Assembly: GCA_047631555.1 (NCBI GenBank)
Contig: JBLHZY010000002.1
Location: 62,001-126,000 of the forward strand
Direction of reading: 5' to 3'
DNA length: 64,000 bases
Source of the DNA: JBLHZY01 sp047631555
GTDB taxonomy: Bacteria; Pseudomonadota; Alphaproteobacteria; Rhodobacterales; Rhodobacteraceae
Each line of letters begins with the position of its first letter. Within the stretch, counting starts at the first letter, position 1. The notes under the pieces were generated by a model. It was not told the origin of the DNA. It saw only the letters and a program-made list of their open reading frames with translations, and did no database searches. Made by a program: the position numbers and the translations under genes. Of the stretch, positions 36,276 to 44,367 are shown piece after piece.

Positions 36276-37525
36276 AGGGATATCTCCGGAACATAGGTTA
36301 TCAGCAGCAAAAAGCCTGCCATCAGGATCACGAAAGGCCACATGCCGCGCACCGCCTCAGACATGGGCGCGCGCGCAATGGAGGACAAAACAAAGAGGTT
36401 CAGCCCGATTGGCGGGGTGAGGAAAGCGATCTCCATATTGACGATCAGAACGATGCCAAAATGGACGGGATCAATGCCAAGCTGATGCAGCACAGGCAGA
36501 ACGATGGGCGTGACGATCAGCATCACAGCGACCGCATCCAAAAACATCCCCATGATGATCATGATCACATTAAGCGCGAGCAGGAATTGGATCGACGTGA
36601 GCTCCATTCCAATTGCAAGATTGACCAGCTTGGTCGGCACGCCAGAGCCAGTAATCCAATGGGCAAAGAGCAGCGCAAACATCACGATGAAGGTCACGCC
36701 AGAGGCCGTTTTGACCGCCTCTGTCGCCATGCCGAACACATCGCGAAGCCGCACTTCGCGGTACACAAAGATCGCCACAAGAACCGATGCAATCGCCGCA
36801 ACGCCTGCGCTTTCTGTCACGGTCGCATAGCCCGTATAGATGCCGACAAAGACCGAAAGCGGGATGGCGATGGCCGGCAGTGCGCGCAGGTTTTTAGAGA
36901 TGAATTCTTGGCGCGTGGCGCGTGTTCCGCTGGCATAATTTTTGCGCCGTGAAATCCAGATCACATAGCCTGCGAGCAGCATCGCCTGGATCAGGCCCGG
37001 AACAACACCCGCCATGAAAAGCCGCGGCACGGATTGCTCGGCGATCAGCCCGTAAAGGATCATCGACAGTGAGGGCGGGATCAAGATGCCCAGCGTTCCC
37101 GAAGCCCCGACAACGCCCAGCGCAAAGGGGCGATCATACCCGCGCGCAACCATGGCGGGGATTAGGAAGGTTCCCATCGCCATCGCGGTCACAACGGAAG
37201 AGCCAGAGATCGCAGCGAACAACGTTGTCGCGATCACACAGACAAGCGCAAGCCCGCCGCGCATATGGCCAACCCATGTTTCAGCCGCCTCGATAATGAT
37301 CCGCGCGATCCCGCCTTTTTGCATGAAGGTGGCGGCCATAACAAAGAATGGCACCGCAAGAAATGTAGTGGAATTGATCCCGTTGATGGCGTGAGCTGCT
37401 GCATCCATCAAGGGGCGTCCCTCGGTCGCAAGCATCCCCAAGGCCGCAACCCCAAGTGAGACGAAAATTGGCGCGCCAAATGCCATAAGAATCAACATGC
37501 CAATCAGGCCGATGAGCGCTTCCAT
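36251..37525 (-). CDS. TRAP transporter large permease (DctM type)
   Basis: A 424-residue inner-membrane protein with about twelve helices. MLIGLIGM-like N terminus, the conserved GxxxGxxxPPSxxxxxYG loop (GTLGILIPPSLSMILYG), and FLTPPIGLNLFVLSSIA near the end mark the DctM family. It uses the Na+ gradient with its small subunit and the binding protein. The family imports carboxylates. It overlaps the P450 gene by 25 bases. Confidence 0.95.
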   Translation of the reverse strand: MEALIGLIGMLILMAFGAPIFVSLGVAALGMLATEGRPLMDAAAHAINGINSTTFLAVPFFVMAATFMQKGGIARIIIEAAETWVGHMRGGLALVCVIATTLFAAISGSSVVTAMAMGTFLIPAMVARGYDRPFALGVVGASGTLGILIPPSLSMILYGLIAEQSVPRLFMAGVVPGLIQAMLLAGYVIWISRRKNYASGTRATRQEFISKNLRALPAIAIPLSVFVGIYTGYATVTESAGVAAIASVLVAIFVYREVRLRDVFGMATEAVKTASGVTFIVMFALLFAHWITGSGVPTKLVNLAIGMELTSIQFLLALNVIMIIMGMFLDAVAVMLIVTPIVLPVLHQLGIDPVHFGIVLIVNMEIAFLTPPIGLNLFVLSSIARAPMSEAVRGMWPFVILMAGFLLLITYVPEISLWLPQLMM

Positions 37526-37527
37526 AT

Positions 37528-38058
37528 CTATTTTACCTTAGGATCAAGAGGGGTATGGACGGGCGCAAGATCGCCGCCAAATGGGCGGTTGCCCTGCAAA
37601 AGCATCAGAAAAACACGGCCCAAAATAAGCATCATGCCAACAGGCAGCGCGAGAAACACCAGCGGTCCTTGCGGCGCGCGCAAGGTTGAGGCGGAACGCT
37701 CATCCAAAAGCAGCGCAAATTCATAGGCCTGCCAGCCATAGATCGCCATTGCCGCACAAAATCCAATGGTAAGCAGCGTCATCGCCCAGCCCATAAACTT
37801 CTGCCAAGGCGTTGGAAGCATTGAGATAAATATCTCTGTTGCAATATGACGCCGCTCTGCAACAAGCACCGATCCCGAAAGCACCGTTGCCCAGATGATA
37901 AAGTAGAGAGAAACCTCTTCAGCCCAATCCACCGCATGCATCGGTGCAATCGCGCGCAGCAAAGCGCCGCCCATAAACGATGCCAAAGCCGCCAGGATCA
38001 GCAGGCCAATCAAAAAGGTTTCAACCCATGTCCAGATGGTCAGAATGCGGTTTATCAT
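37528..38058 (-). CDS. TRAP transporter small permease (DctQ type)
   Basis: A 176-residue membrane protein with four helices. WAEEVSLYFIIWATVLSGSVLVAERRHI is the signature region of DctQ. It pairs with the large permease, whose start is two bases after this stop. A strong hairpin lies between it and the binding-protein gene. Confidence 0.92.
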   Translation of the reverse strand: MINRILTIWTWVETFLIGLLILAALASFMGGALLRAIAPMHAVDWAEEVSLYFIIWATVLSGSVLVAERRHIATEIFISMLPTPWQKFMGWAMTLLTIGFCAAMAIYGWQAYEFALLLDERSASTLRAPQGPLVFLALPVGMMLILGRVFLMLLQGNRPFGGDLAPVHTPLDPKVK

Positions 38059-38075
38059 TTTGCCTGCTCATTGAG

Positions 38076-38101
38076 CGCCGCCCGGAATTTCCCGAGCGGC
38101 G
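38076..38101 (-). promoter_or_regulatory. Intergenic hairpin between TRAP binding-protein and permease genes
   Basis: CGCCGC (38076-38081) pairs with GCGGCG (38096-38101), with three more pairs inside. No T run follows. Such hairpins are common after abundant binding-protein genes and would raise their mRNA level over that of the permease genes; inference. Confidence 0.6.
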
Positions 38102-38108
38102 AAAGAGT

Positions 38109-39119
38109 TTACTTCGCGGCCAAAGCAGCGCTGACACGGGATACGAAATCCGCGTCCATGCCCGAAGCTTCAACGATCTTGCCCTGCGCTGCGATCATTT
38201 TTTCGCGCATTGCAGCAAGTTCGGCGGGATCGGCATCGTGATACGTAACGCCGTTTTCCTCGTTGATTTTGCGCGCATCGGCCAGTTCATTGGCGGAATA
38301 TTCGCGCGCCCAGCCAACTGTTTCGGCCCATGCGTCATTAACGGCCGCTTGCTCAGCTTCCGATAACTTGGCCATCGTGGCTTTGGATACCAGCGGGATA
38401 TAGACGCCCCAACCAGCATTATCCGCAAAGGCATTCTTGATGCCCGCTTCCCAGAGCTTGCCGCCTTTGATTGTAAGATCAGTGACCGAACCAAGCCCGT
38501 CGATCTGGCCCTGTGTCAGCTGCAAAACAATTTCTGAGCGTGGGGTTGCTTGCGGGGCAGCGCCCATCTCTTTCATGATTCCGACAACCACAGGCGAAGG
38601 CGGTGTCGCCAGCTTTACGCCCGCCAGATCGCCATAGTTTGCAACAACCTTTTCGGTTGTATAGGCGCTGTTATTTGGGGCGAATTCAAAGTGCCCGCCG
38701 GTCGGAATTGCGATGCCTTTTGCGGCCACTTTTGCCCAGAGCTCCTCGCCCAAAGGCCCATCCAGAATCGCGCGAACGTCGTCGCTGGTCGCGCCAAAGA
38801 ACATCGGCAATGTGATGACCGAAAGGTTCGGCTCAAAGCGGCTGAGCGTTGGCGAAGCTTGGATCGACATATCTAGCGCGCCTGAGGCCAGCGCGCGCAC
38901 AGCATCTGCCGATTTATAAAGCTGTGCTGCGGGGAATACAGTTACCGTGAGTGAGCCACTGGATTTTTCAGCGATTGCTTCGGCCCATTTTTCAGCCGCG
39001 AGATTGCGCACATGGCCCGGAGGCGTTTCAACTGATAGGCGCAACTCGGTCGCAAAGGCACCATGCCCTGCTCCGAGAAGTAGTGCGGCGATTGATGCCG
39101 TTTGGATAAAGTGTTTCAT
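38109..39119 (-). CDS. TRAP transporter substrate-binding protein (DctP type)
   Basis: A 336-residue periplasmic protein with a signal peptide (residues 1-23, ending HGAFA). WAEAIAEKSSGSLTVTVFPAAQLYKSADAVRALASGALDM is the DctP start block; TPRSEIVLQLTQGQIDGL carries the Arg which in the family binds the substrate carboxylate. The ligand is therefore probably a carboxylic acid, but which one is not readable. GGGAGG precedes the ATG. It is the first transport gene after the CoA-transferase. Confidence 0.95.
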   Translation of the reverse strand: MKHFIQTASIAALLLGAGHGAFATELRLSVETPPGHVRNLAAEKWAEAIAEKSSGSLTVTVFPAAQLYKSADAVRALASGALDMSIQASPTLSRFEPNLSVITLPMFFGATSDDVRAILDGPLGEELWAKVAAKGIAIPTGGHFEFAPNNSAYTTEKVVANYGDLAGVKLATPPSPVVVGIMKEMGAAPQATPRSEIVLQLTQGQIDGLGSVTDLTIKGGKLWEAGIKNAFADNAGWGVYIPLVSKATMAKLSEAEQAAVNDAWAETVGWAREYSANELADARKINEENGVTYHDADPAELAAMREKMIAAQGKIVEASGMDADFVSRVSAALAAK

Positions 39120-39143
39120 TGGATCCTCCCATTGGATTTTTGA

Positions 39144-40307
39144 CTATGCCCGGCGTTTTTCGCCAGTGCTGTTTTGATTGATTTGTGCAAGAATAGGCTC
39201 TGTTTGTGCGCCCAAATCGGGCGCCGTCTGATTGGTGCCGGGGCCGTTTTGAGCAAAGCAAAAGCCGGCATTCAGAGCCTTCGATCCGTCTGCCAGATTG
39301 AGAAAAACATCCCGCTCTTGCAGATGGTCAAGCTTGATCGCTTGCTCAACCGTCAGCACCCGCGCCGCAGGGACGCCCACGCTTTGCAATTCGGCCTCCC
39401 ACTCGCGCGCATCACGTGTTTTGAAAACGGTCCCGAGGGATTTTTGCATCGCGTCAGCATTCTCAATACGCGCGATCCGGGTTGCAAATTCTGGTTGCTC
39501 CAAAAGGGCGCTCAGGCCAAGTACTTTGAGCAGCTTTTCAACATGACGATCATCAACCGCCCCGATCGTAATCTCACCATTTGCGGTTGCAAAGGTATCG
39601 GCGGTTGGCGCGCGAGAGAAGCCGCGATTGCCGGTTCTTTGCGGCTTTTCGCCCGCCATCAGCAATGGATTTATCACCGCGAGCATCATCACCAGAGTCG
39701 CATCGAGCATCGCCACATCGATCAATTGCCCGCCTTGGCCTCGCTCGCGGGCAACCAGCGCGGTTTGGATCGCGAAGGCCGCGAGCAGGCCGGTAAATGT
39801 ATCAACAATCGGGATACCAACGCGCTGCGCTGGATCGCCCTCTTGGCCGGAAAGATGCATCAGTCCCGAGAGGCTTTGGACGATTTGATCAATCGCCGCA
39901 ACATCAGACATGGCGCCGCTTTGCCCAAATCCAGAGATCGAGCAGTAGATCAAATCAGGGTTTTGGGCCTGAATAGAGCCGAAATCGAGCCCAAGACGCG
40001 CCATAACGCCGGGGCGGAAATTTTCAACAGCGATGTCTGCCTGTGCGACGAGATCAAGCGCTGCCTTTTTGCCTTCAGGAGATTTCAGATCAAGGACGAC
40101 CGATTCCTTGCCGAGATTAATGCCTTGAAAGGCAGGCGCATTGCCTTGCTCCTTCGGTTTGGCTGTATAGTTGCGAAGCGGATCGCCTTGCGGAGATTCG
40201 ATTTTGATGACGCGCGCGCCGTTAAGCGCCAAAAAATGCGTCGCCAGTGGCCCCGCAACCACGTGGCTAAAATCTACTACCGTGATGCCGTCTAGCGCTT
40301 GGGGCAC
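39144..40307 (-). CDS. CaiB/BaiF-family (class III) CoA-transferase
   Basis: A 387-residue enzyme that moves CoA between acyl groups. MPQALDGITVVDFSHVVAGPLATHFLALNGARVIKIESPQGDPLR is the family start block and ENFRPGVMARLGLDF the next; the catalytic Asp lies in the central domain. It would activate the imported acid to its CoA thioester for the dehydratase-like proteins. The start codon is GTG 40307 with AAAGGA upstream; the palindrome at 40321-40347 lies just before it. Confidence 0.95.
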   Translation of the reverse strand: MPQALDGITVVDFSHVVAGPLATHFLALNGARVIKIESPQGDPLRNYTAKPKEQGNAPAFQGINLGKESVVLDLKSPEGKKAALDLVAQADIAVENFRPGVMARLGLDFGSIQAQNPDLIYCSISGFGQSGAMSDVAAIDQIVQSLSGLMHLSGQEGDPAQRVGIPIVDTFTGLLAAFAIQTALVARERGQGGQLIDVAMLDATLVMMLAVINPLLMAGEKPQRTGNRGFSRAPTADTFATANGEITIGAVDDRHVEKLLKVLGLSALLEQPEFATRIARIENADAMQKSLGTVFKTRDAREWEAELQSVGVPAARVLTVEQAIKLDHLQERDVFLNLADGSKALNAGFCFAQNGPGTNQTAPDLGAQTEPILAQINQNSTGEKRRA

Positions 40308-40320
40308 ATTCGTTCCTTTC

Positions 40321-40347
40321 AGAATAGTTATATTAGTGAACTATTCT
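40321..40347. promoter_or_regulatory. 27-base inverted repeat, putative MarR operator (site 1)
   Basis: AGAATAGTT (40321-40329), nine-base spacer, AACTATTCT (40339-40347): perfect nine-base arms. It sits 14 bases before the CoA-transferase start and overlaps the stop of the upstream dehydratase-like gene. The same ATAGTT-N9-AACTAT pattern recurs at 42595-42615. Confidence 0.75.
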
Positions 40348-41639
40348 ACGCTTCTGTCAATATAATTTCGAGATTGGCTACGAAGAATACCTGCACGAAC
40401 CTTTTCATAGGCGCTCGCACTGTCCCATTTGCGCGCATCGACCATGTCAGCCGCAATTTCAATGACCTCAACTCCTGCTTGGCGAAGATCTTCGGCGATG
40501 AAGCGCGTTCCATAGCCCGAGGGGCGATCGTTTTCGGGAATCAGCATCACCGCGACATCTATCCGGTAATCCTGCGCCTGTTTGAGCAGCCATTCATTGG
40601 CCCAAGGCGGCTGATGCAACTGCTCATTCATACTTACCACACGGGCGGCGAGCGCGCGCAAATAATGCGCATGGGTCGCCCCTTGAGCCTTGCGAATATA
40701 GCCATCTGCAGCAAAAGGCAGATACATGGACCAAGCAAAAACGGCGCCCAAATCAGCTTCAAAGGCGTTGTAGAACTTCGTATCAAACCAAAGGCCCGCG
40801 CCGATCCACATCATGCGCGTGCGCTCATCCTCAACCACCGCGCTGTTTGATTTGATCCGCTGAGCAACCTCATCGCGAAACCGCTCCGCATGCGCCAGCG
40901 CCCAATCTGAGCCGCGATGCCATTGAGGGATCATAACGTTTGGGATTTGCTCGGAAATCCGCACAGGACAGCGATCGGCGGCGGCTATCATCTGCGAAGC
41001 TTCCTCGAATATCAGCTCTTGGCGCTCGATCTGCTCCATATAGGCGGCAAAGGCAGAATGATCGAATTTGCGCTGTGTTAGAGCCTCAACTTGATCAATC
41101 AACCCCTCAATTTGGCTCTGCATCAAATCAAGCCGCGCAGTGCCGTAAAGGCTTTCCCAATCGTCGCGTGCGCGCGCCCACCAGCCGCTTTCATTTTGCG
41201 CAGGCGCTGGGCTGTACAGCAAGGAAAGCGGCGCACCAGTGATCTCGGACCACTGTTGAAAAATACGTTGGTGATCGTCGGCGCTTTGGCGCGCGCATAG
41301 GATCGCCGGATCGGGAAGGCCGCCCCAGGGCTGAAGCTCCGCATCACCTTGAAGTGCCGCTATCAATGGAAGAGCGGAGTACTTGGCAAGCTGGTCATGA
41401 AATCCCATTTCCTGTGCGATATCAAGATAATGCGCCGAAAGTTGCTTTGCCGAAATAACCGAAGACCACCATTGATTGACCACGACAGGCATGCCCATTG
41501 CATGGAAAATCTCATGTGGCGTGTCGGCATTGACGAAGGCGTATTTCTCCCCGTTCGAGAGGCGTTCGCGAAGGGATTTTGCCCATTCGCGCTGATAGCT
41601 GAGCGCGCTCAAAGAGGCGTCGAGCGGTTGATAACTCAT
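40341..41639 (-). CDS. Divergent 2-hydroxyacyl-CoA dehydratase-family protein (large)
   Basis: A 432-residue protein. NADTPHEIFHAMGMPVVVNQWWS near residue 40 matches the 'P.E...A.G..P' opening of the HgdB/BadE/BzdO family, and AILCARQSADDHQRIFQQWSEITGAPL the next strand. It has only two cysteines (C115, C224), and the family's usual 'C-D' ligand position seems to be Ala-Asp here, so the normal 4Fe-4S site may be gone. Start is ATG 41639, overlapping the gene before it as ATGA. No ATPase activator (HgdC/BcrA type) is in the window. Reaction unknown. Confidence 0.7.
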   Translation of the reverse strand: MSYQPLDASLSALSYQREWAKSLRERLSNGEKYAFVNADTPHEIFHAMGMPVVVNQWWSSVISAKQLSAHYLDIAQEMGFHDQLAKYSALPLIAALQGDAELQPWGGLPDPAILCARQSADDHQRIFQQWSEITGAPLSLLYSPAPAQNESGWWARARDDWESLYGTARLDLMQSQIEGLIDQVEALTQRKFDHSAFAAYMEQIERQELIFEEASQMIAAADRCPVRISEQIPNVMIPQWHRGSDWALAHAERFRDEVAQRIKSNSAVVEDERTRMMWIGAGLWFDTKFYNAFEADLGAVFAWSMYLPFAADGYIRKAQGATHAHYLRALAARVVSMNEQLHQPPWANEWLLKQAQDYRIDVAVMLIPENDRPSGYGTRFIAEDLRQAGVEVIEIAADMVDARKWDSASAYEKVRAGILRSQSRNYIDRSVE

Positions 41640-42574
41640 GGCGCGACCTCCTTTTTCAGGAGCGAAAGATCGCTTTCTTTTGGCCATCGTGGCAAAAACC
41701 CAAGGTCAATTACCGAGCAATTGGCTGATTTTGCCGCAGCGAAAATACTTGGCGCGAGCCAGCCCCAAAGGTCATCATGGGGTTCGACTTGCCAGACCAT
41801 TTGATCAATCCGTGCTTCCAAAAGGGCCGCCTTAATGGCGCGCGCAATGCTGCTTTTGCTCTGTCGCGCGGCAAAAGGATTGTCTGCGAAATCGCGCTGA
41901 GCGGCGTTCAAATCGAGCGCCTGCTGATCGAGCGCGAGCACGCCAACTGTTTCGATCAAGCCGTGCAGCGCGCTATTGCCAAGCGGGCCGCCCATAAGCG
42001 CGTATCTCGGGCCGATTTTGGCCACGGGCCGCAAACAGCTTTCGACGCGCTTAACCGAAAACTCTTGGGGGCTTTCCAAACATTCCCTGCGCAAATCAAA
42101 CGCGACAGCACCGGACAAGATTCCCAACACCTGTGCCCTCTGTATCCGCTCAAGTGGCTCTAACAAGGCACTTTTCGGCATTTTTTCGGTAAGTACCAGC
42201 TCACCCAATAGGCGGCTCATATCCGCTTCATTGAACCGGTCCTCTGCCTTGCCACTCGCCGGAAGATGGTTGCTAAGGATCAATTTTGGCGCGCCTGCAG
42301 GCAAAACACCCTTGCGCACCAATTCACGACCGTAGTGAAAAGCGTGAACTGCTCCGGGGCTTTCGCGAAGCAAAATTATGGCATCAAATTCGTTCAAACT
42401 CCCCGCGCCAAGCCGCATCAAGAAGCTCGCGGCGAAGGGATCCATGAAAGGTTCGATGTAGGGCGCGACTTTCGCGCAAGGCTCAGTTGGCGCAAGGGTG
42501 ACATCTCTTAGCGACAGCCCATTTGCGCTGAACACCGAGTACGGAAATCCATGGCCAAAGGCACCCAGCTGCAT
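41636..42574 (-). CDS. Divergent 2-hydroxyacyl-CoA dehydratase-family protein (small)
   Basis: A 312-residue protein, shorter than the usual 380-430. FDAIILLRESPGAVHAFHYGRELVRKG and RYALMGGPLGNSALHGLIETVGVLALD match the two domain-start blocks of the family ('l.G.p.......iE..G..v'). It has four cysteines (C33, C165, C180, C286), but none at the 'C-D' position after the first block. GAGGTGAAAA precedes ATG 42574. It is the first gene of the cluster, coupled to the larger partner; the two probably form one complex. Confidence 0.65.
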   Translation of the reverse strand: MQLGAFGHGFPYSVFSANGLSLRDVTLAPTEPCAKVAPYIEPFMDPFAASFLMRLGAGSLNEFDAIILLRESPGAVHAFHYGRELVRKGVLPAGAPKLILSNHLPASGKAEDRFNEADMSRLLGELVLTEKMPKSALLEPLERIQRAQVLGILSGAVAFDLRRECLESPQEFSVKRVESCLRPVAKIGPRYALMGGPLGNSALHGLIETVGVLALDQQALDLNAAQRDFADNPFAARQSKSSIARAIKAALLEARIDQMVWQVEPHDDLWGWLAPSIFAAAKSANCSVIDLGFLPRWPKESDLSLLKKEVAP

Positions 42575-42594
42575 TTTTCACCTCGCATTGCTAC

Positions 42595-42615
42595 ATAGTT
42601 CATCGAGTAAACTAT
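42595..42615. promoter_or_regulatory. Inverted repeat, putative MarR operator (site 2)
   Basis: ATAGTT (42595-42600), nine-base spacer, AACTAT (42610-42615), the same arms and spacing as site 1. It lies in the divergent spacer between the MarR gene and the dehydratase-like gene, where a local repressor would act. Confidence 0.7.
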
Positions 42616-42694
42616 TAACGCCGTCAAGCCTGCACTTTATTTCGCACCAAGTATCCGCTACCAAGCAACGGTGGTACTGGCGAAGGATACTGCT

Positions 42695-43168
42695 TTGACC
42701 AAACTTACAACACCAGCAGGAACTCAAATCAAGCTTGGGCCATTGTCGCAAGATTTGTTGTTTCTCACGCGGAATCTTCATGCGCTTTTGCGCCCACAAA
42801 GTGCAGCGCTTCGCGGCGAGCTTGGGCTTGAGAACGGGGTCATCGGCGTTTTGAGCATCATCTGGATGAACCCGGGCATGTCGCAAAACGATCTAGCGGC
42901 CTCCGTTGCGCTGAAGAAATCCGCAGTAACCAAGCTTGTAACATCGCTCGAAGAACGTGGGCTAATTCAGCGCCAAAAAGTGAGCGCTGACCGTCGTATG
43001 AATGCGCTGAGCCTTACCGCCAACGGGGAGCATTTGATCGAACGCGTGCGCGCGCTAACCGACGAAATGCATACGCGGATTTTTGCGGATATATCGCAGA
43101 AAGAACGTGATGCTTTCTTTGCGGTTTTGGGAAAGCTTATTGAGACGCTGGGCATAAGCGAGCAATAG
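42695..43168 (+). CDS. MarR-family transcriptional regulator
   Basis: A 157-residue winged-helix regulator. MSQNDLAASVALKKSAVTKLVTSLEERGLIQRQ is the recognition helix region and KVSADRRMNALSLTANG the wing with the conserved D-R-R. MarR proteins are dimers, often repressors released by phenolic or CoA-type ligands. I start it at TTG 42695 (AAGGA seven bases upstream); GTG 42671 is the alternative. It diverges from the catabolic cluster; the shared palindrome is its likely target. Confidence 0.88.
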   Translation: MTKLTTPAGTQIKLGPLSQDLLFLTRNLHALLRPQSAALRGELGLENGVIGVLSIIWMNPGMSQNDLAASVALKKSAVTKLVTSLEERGLIQRQKVSADRRMNALSLTANGEHLIERVRALTDEMHTRIFADISQKERDAFFAVLGKLIETLGISEQ

Positions 43169-43326
43169 ATTTCCGGGCAAATGTCTGGCCGATCAAAGCG
43201 CTTTTCATTCTATCCGCGCCGCGAAAACGCAGAGTTGCCCTTTCTGAGATGAACATGCGACTATGCAGAACCGGTGCACGATAGGGCCTTTGCTGCAAAC
43301 GCGATCAGAAAGTTGAACTGCTGACT

Positions 43327-44367
43327 ATGAAAACTGAAAAAAGCCTCAACACGGTTCTCATCACGGGCGGAACAGGCTCTTTTGGTCGCGAAATGCTGCG
43401 TGATTTGCTCGCGAGAGGGGCGAAACAGGTCCGGATTTTTAGCCGCGACGAAGAAAAACAAGACATGTTACGAAGCACGCTGCGCGACGAACGCGTCCGT
43501 TTTTACATTGGCGATGTACGAGATCGCGACGCGGTTGATCGCGCGATGACGGGTGTTGACGCGGTCTTTCATGCAGCCGCTTTGAAGCAAGTTCCCAGCT
43601 GTGAGTTTTTCCCACACGAGGCGGTTCAAACAAATATCGTTGGTTCGCAGAATGTAATCCGCTCAGGCATTGCGGCGGGCGTAAAAAGCCTCGTTTGCCT
43701 CTCGACCGACAAGGCGGTTTTCCCGGTAAATGCGATGGGAATGACCAAGGCTTTGATGGAAAAAACAGCTCAAGCCGCGGCGCGTGAACTTGGTGCTTCG
43801 GCCAAAACGACCATCTCAATCGTTCGCTATGGAAATGTGATGTATTCGCGCGGCTCGGTCATTCCGCTCTTTGTTCGCCAAATAAAATCCGGCCAGCCAA
43901 TCACCTTGACTGACCCGACGATGACACGCTTTTTGATGCCGCTAAGCGATAGTGTGGCGCTCGTTTATCATGCTTTTGAGCATGCTCAGCAGGGCGATCT
44001 ATTGATCAAAAAGGCGTCGGCCGCGACAATCGCAGATCTGGTGCAGGCGCTTAAAGAGCTTTTTGGTGTTCCTGATCATCCCATTGGAATCATTGGTTGG
44101 CGCCTTACTGAAAAACGCTACGAGACCCTCGCAACAGCCCAAGAACTGGCCAAATCTGAGGATATGGGCCCATTTCGACGCATCGGCCTTGATACGCGCG
44201 ACTTGAACTATAAGCCCTATTTCAGCGAAGGCGATCCGGGCGCCGCGGGCCGAGAAGATTACCATTCGCACAACTCTGAGCGCCTTGATGTTGGCGCGAT
44301 CAAAGCATTGTTGCTTACCCTGCCTGAAATTCAAGCGGAGCTATCTGCTTGGGGCGACGCGGGCTGA
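43327..44367 (+). CDS. fnlA: UDP-GlcNAc 4,6-dehydratase/5-epimerase (FnlA/CapE-like)
   Basis: A 346-residue extended SDR. TGGTGSFG at residues 13-20 binds NADP; FHAAALKQVPSCEFFPHEAVQTN and SIVRYGNVMYSRGSVIPLF are the hallmark blocks of the polysaccharide CapD/CapE/FnlA family. It would start UDP-N-acetyl-L-fucosamine synthesis from UDP-GlcNAc. The stop overlaps the next ATG (TGATG). The other two pathway genes follow directly, which supports the assignment over plain CapD. Confidence 0.92.
   Translation: MKTEKSLNTVLITGGTGSFGREMLRDLLARGAKQVRIFSRDEEKQDMLRSTLRDERVRFYIGDVRDRDAVDRAMTGVDAVFHAAALKQVPSCEFFPHEAVQTNIVGSQNVIRSGIAAGVKSLVCLSTDKAVFPVNAMGMTKALMEKTAQAAARELGASAKTTISIVRYGNVMYSRGSVIPLFVRQIKSGQPITLTDPTMTRFLMPLSDSVALVYHAFEHAQQGDLLIKKASAATIADLVQALKELFGVPDHPIGIIGWRLTEKRYETLATAQELAKSEDMGPFRRIGLDTRDLNYKPYFSEGDPGAAGREDYHSHNSERLDVGAIKALLLTLPEIQAELSAWGDAG

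Noticed and set aside
39174..40295. 373-codon open frame on the plus strand opposite the CoA-transferase gene
   Set aside because: It is a shadow of the CaiB/BaiF gene: no ribosome site, no family motif, basic and His/Arg-rich composition typical of antisense frames.
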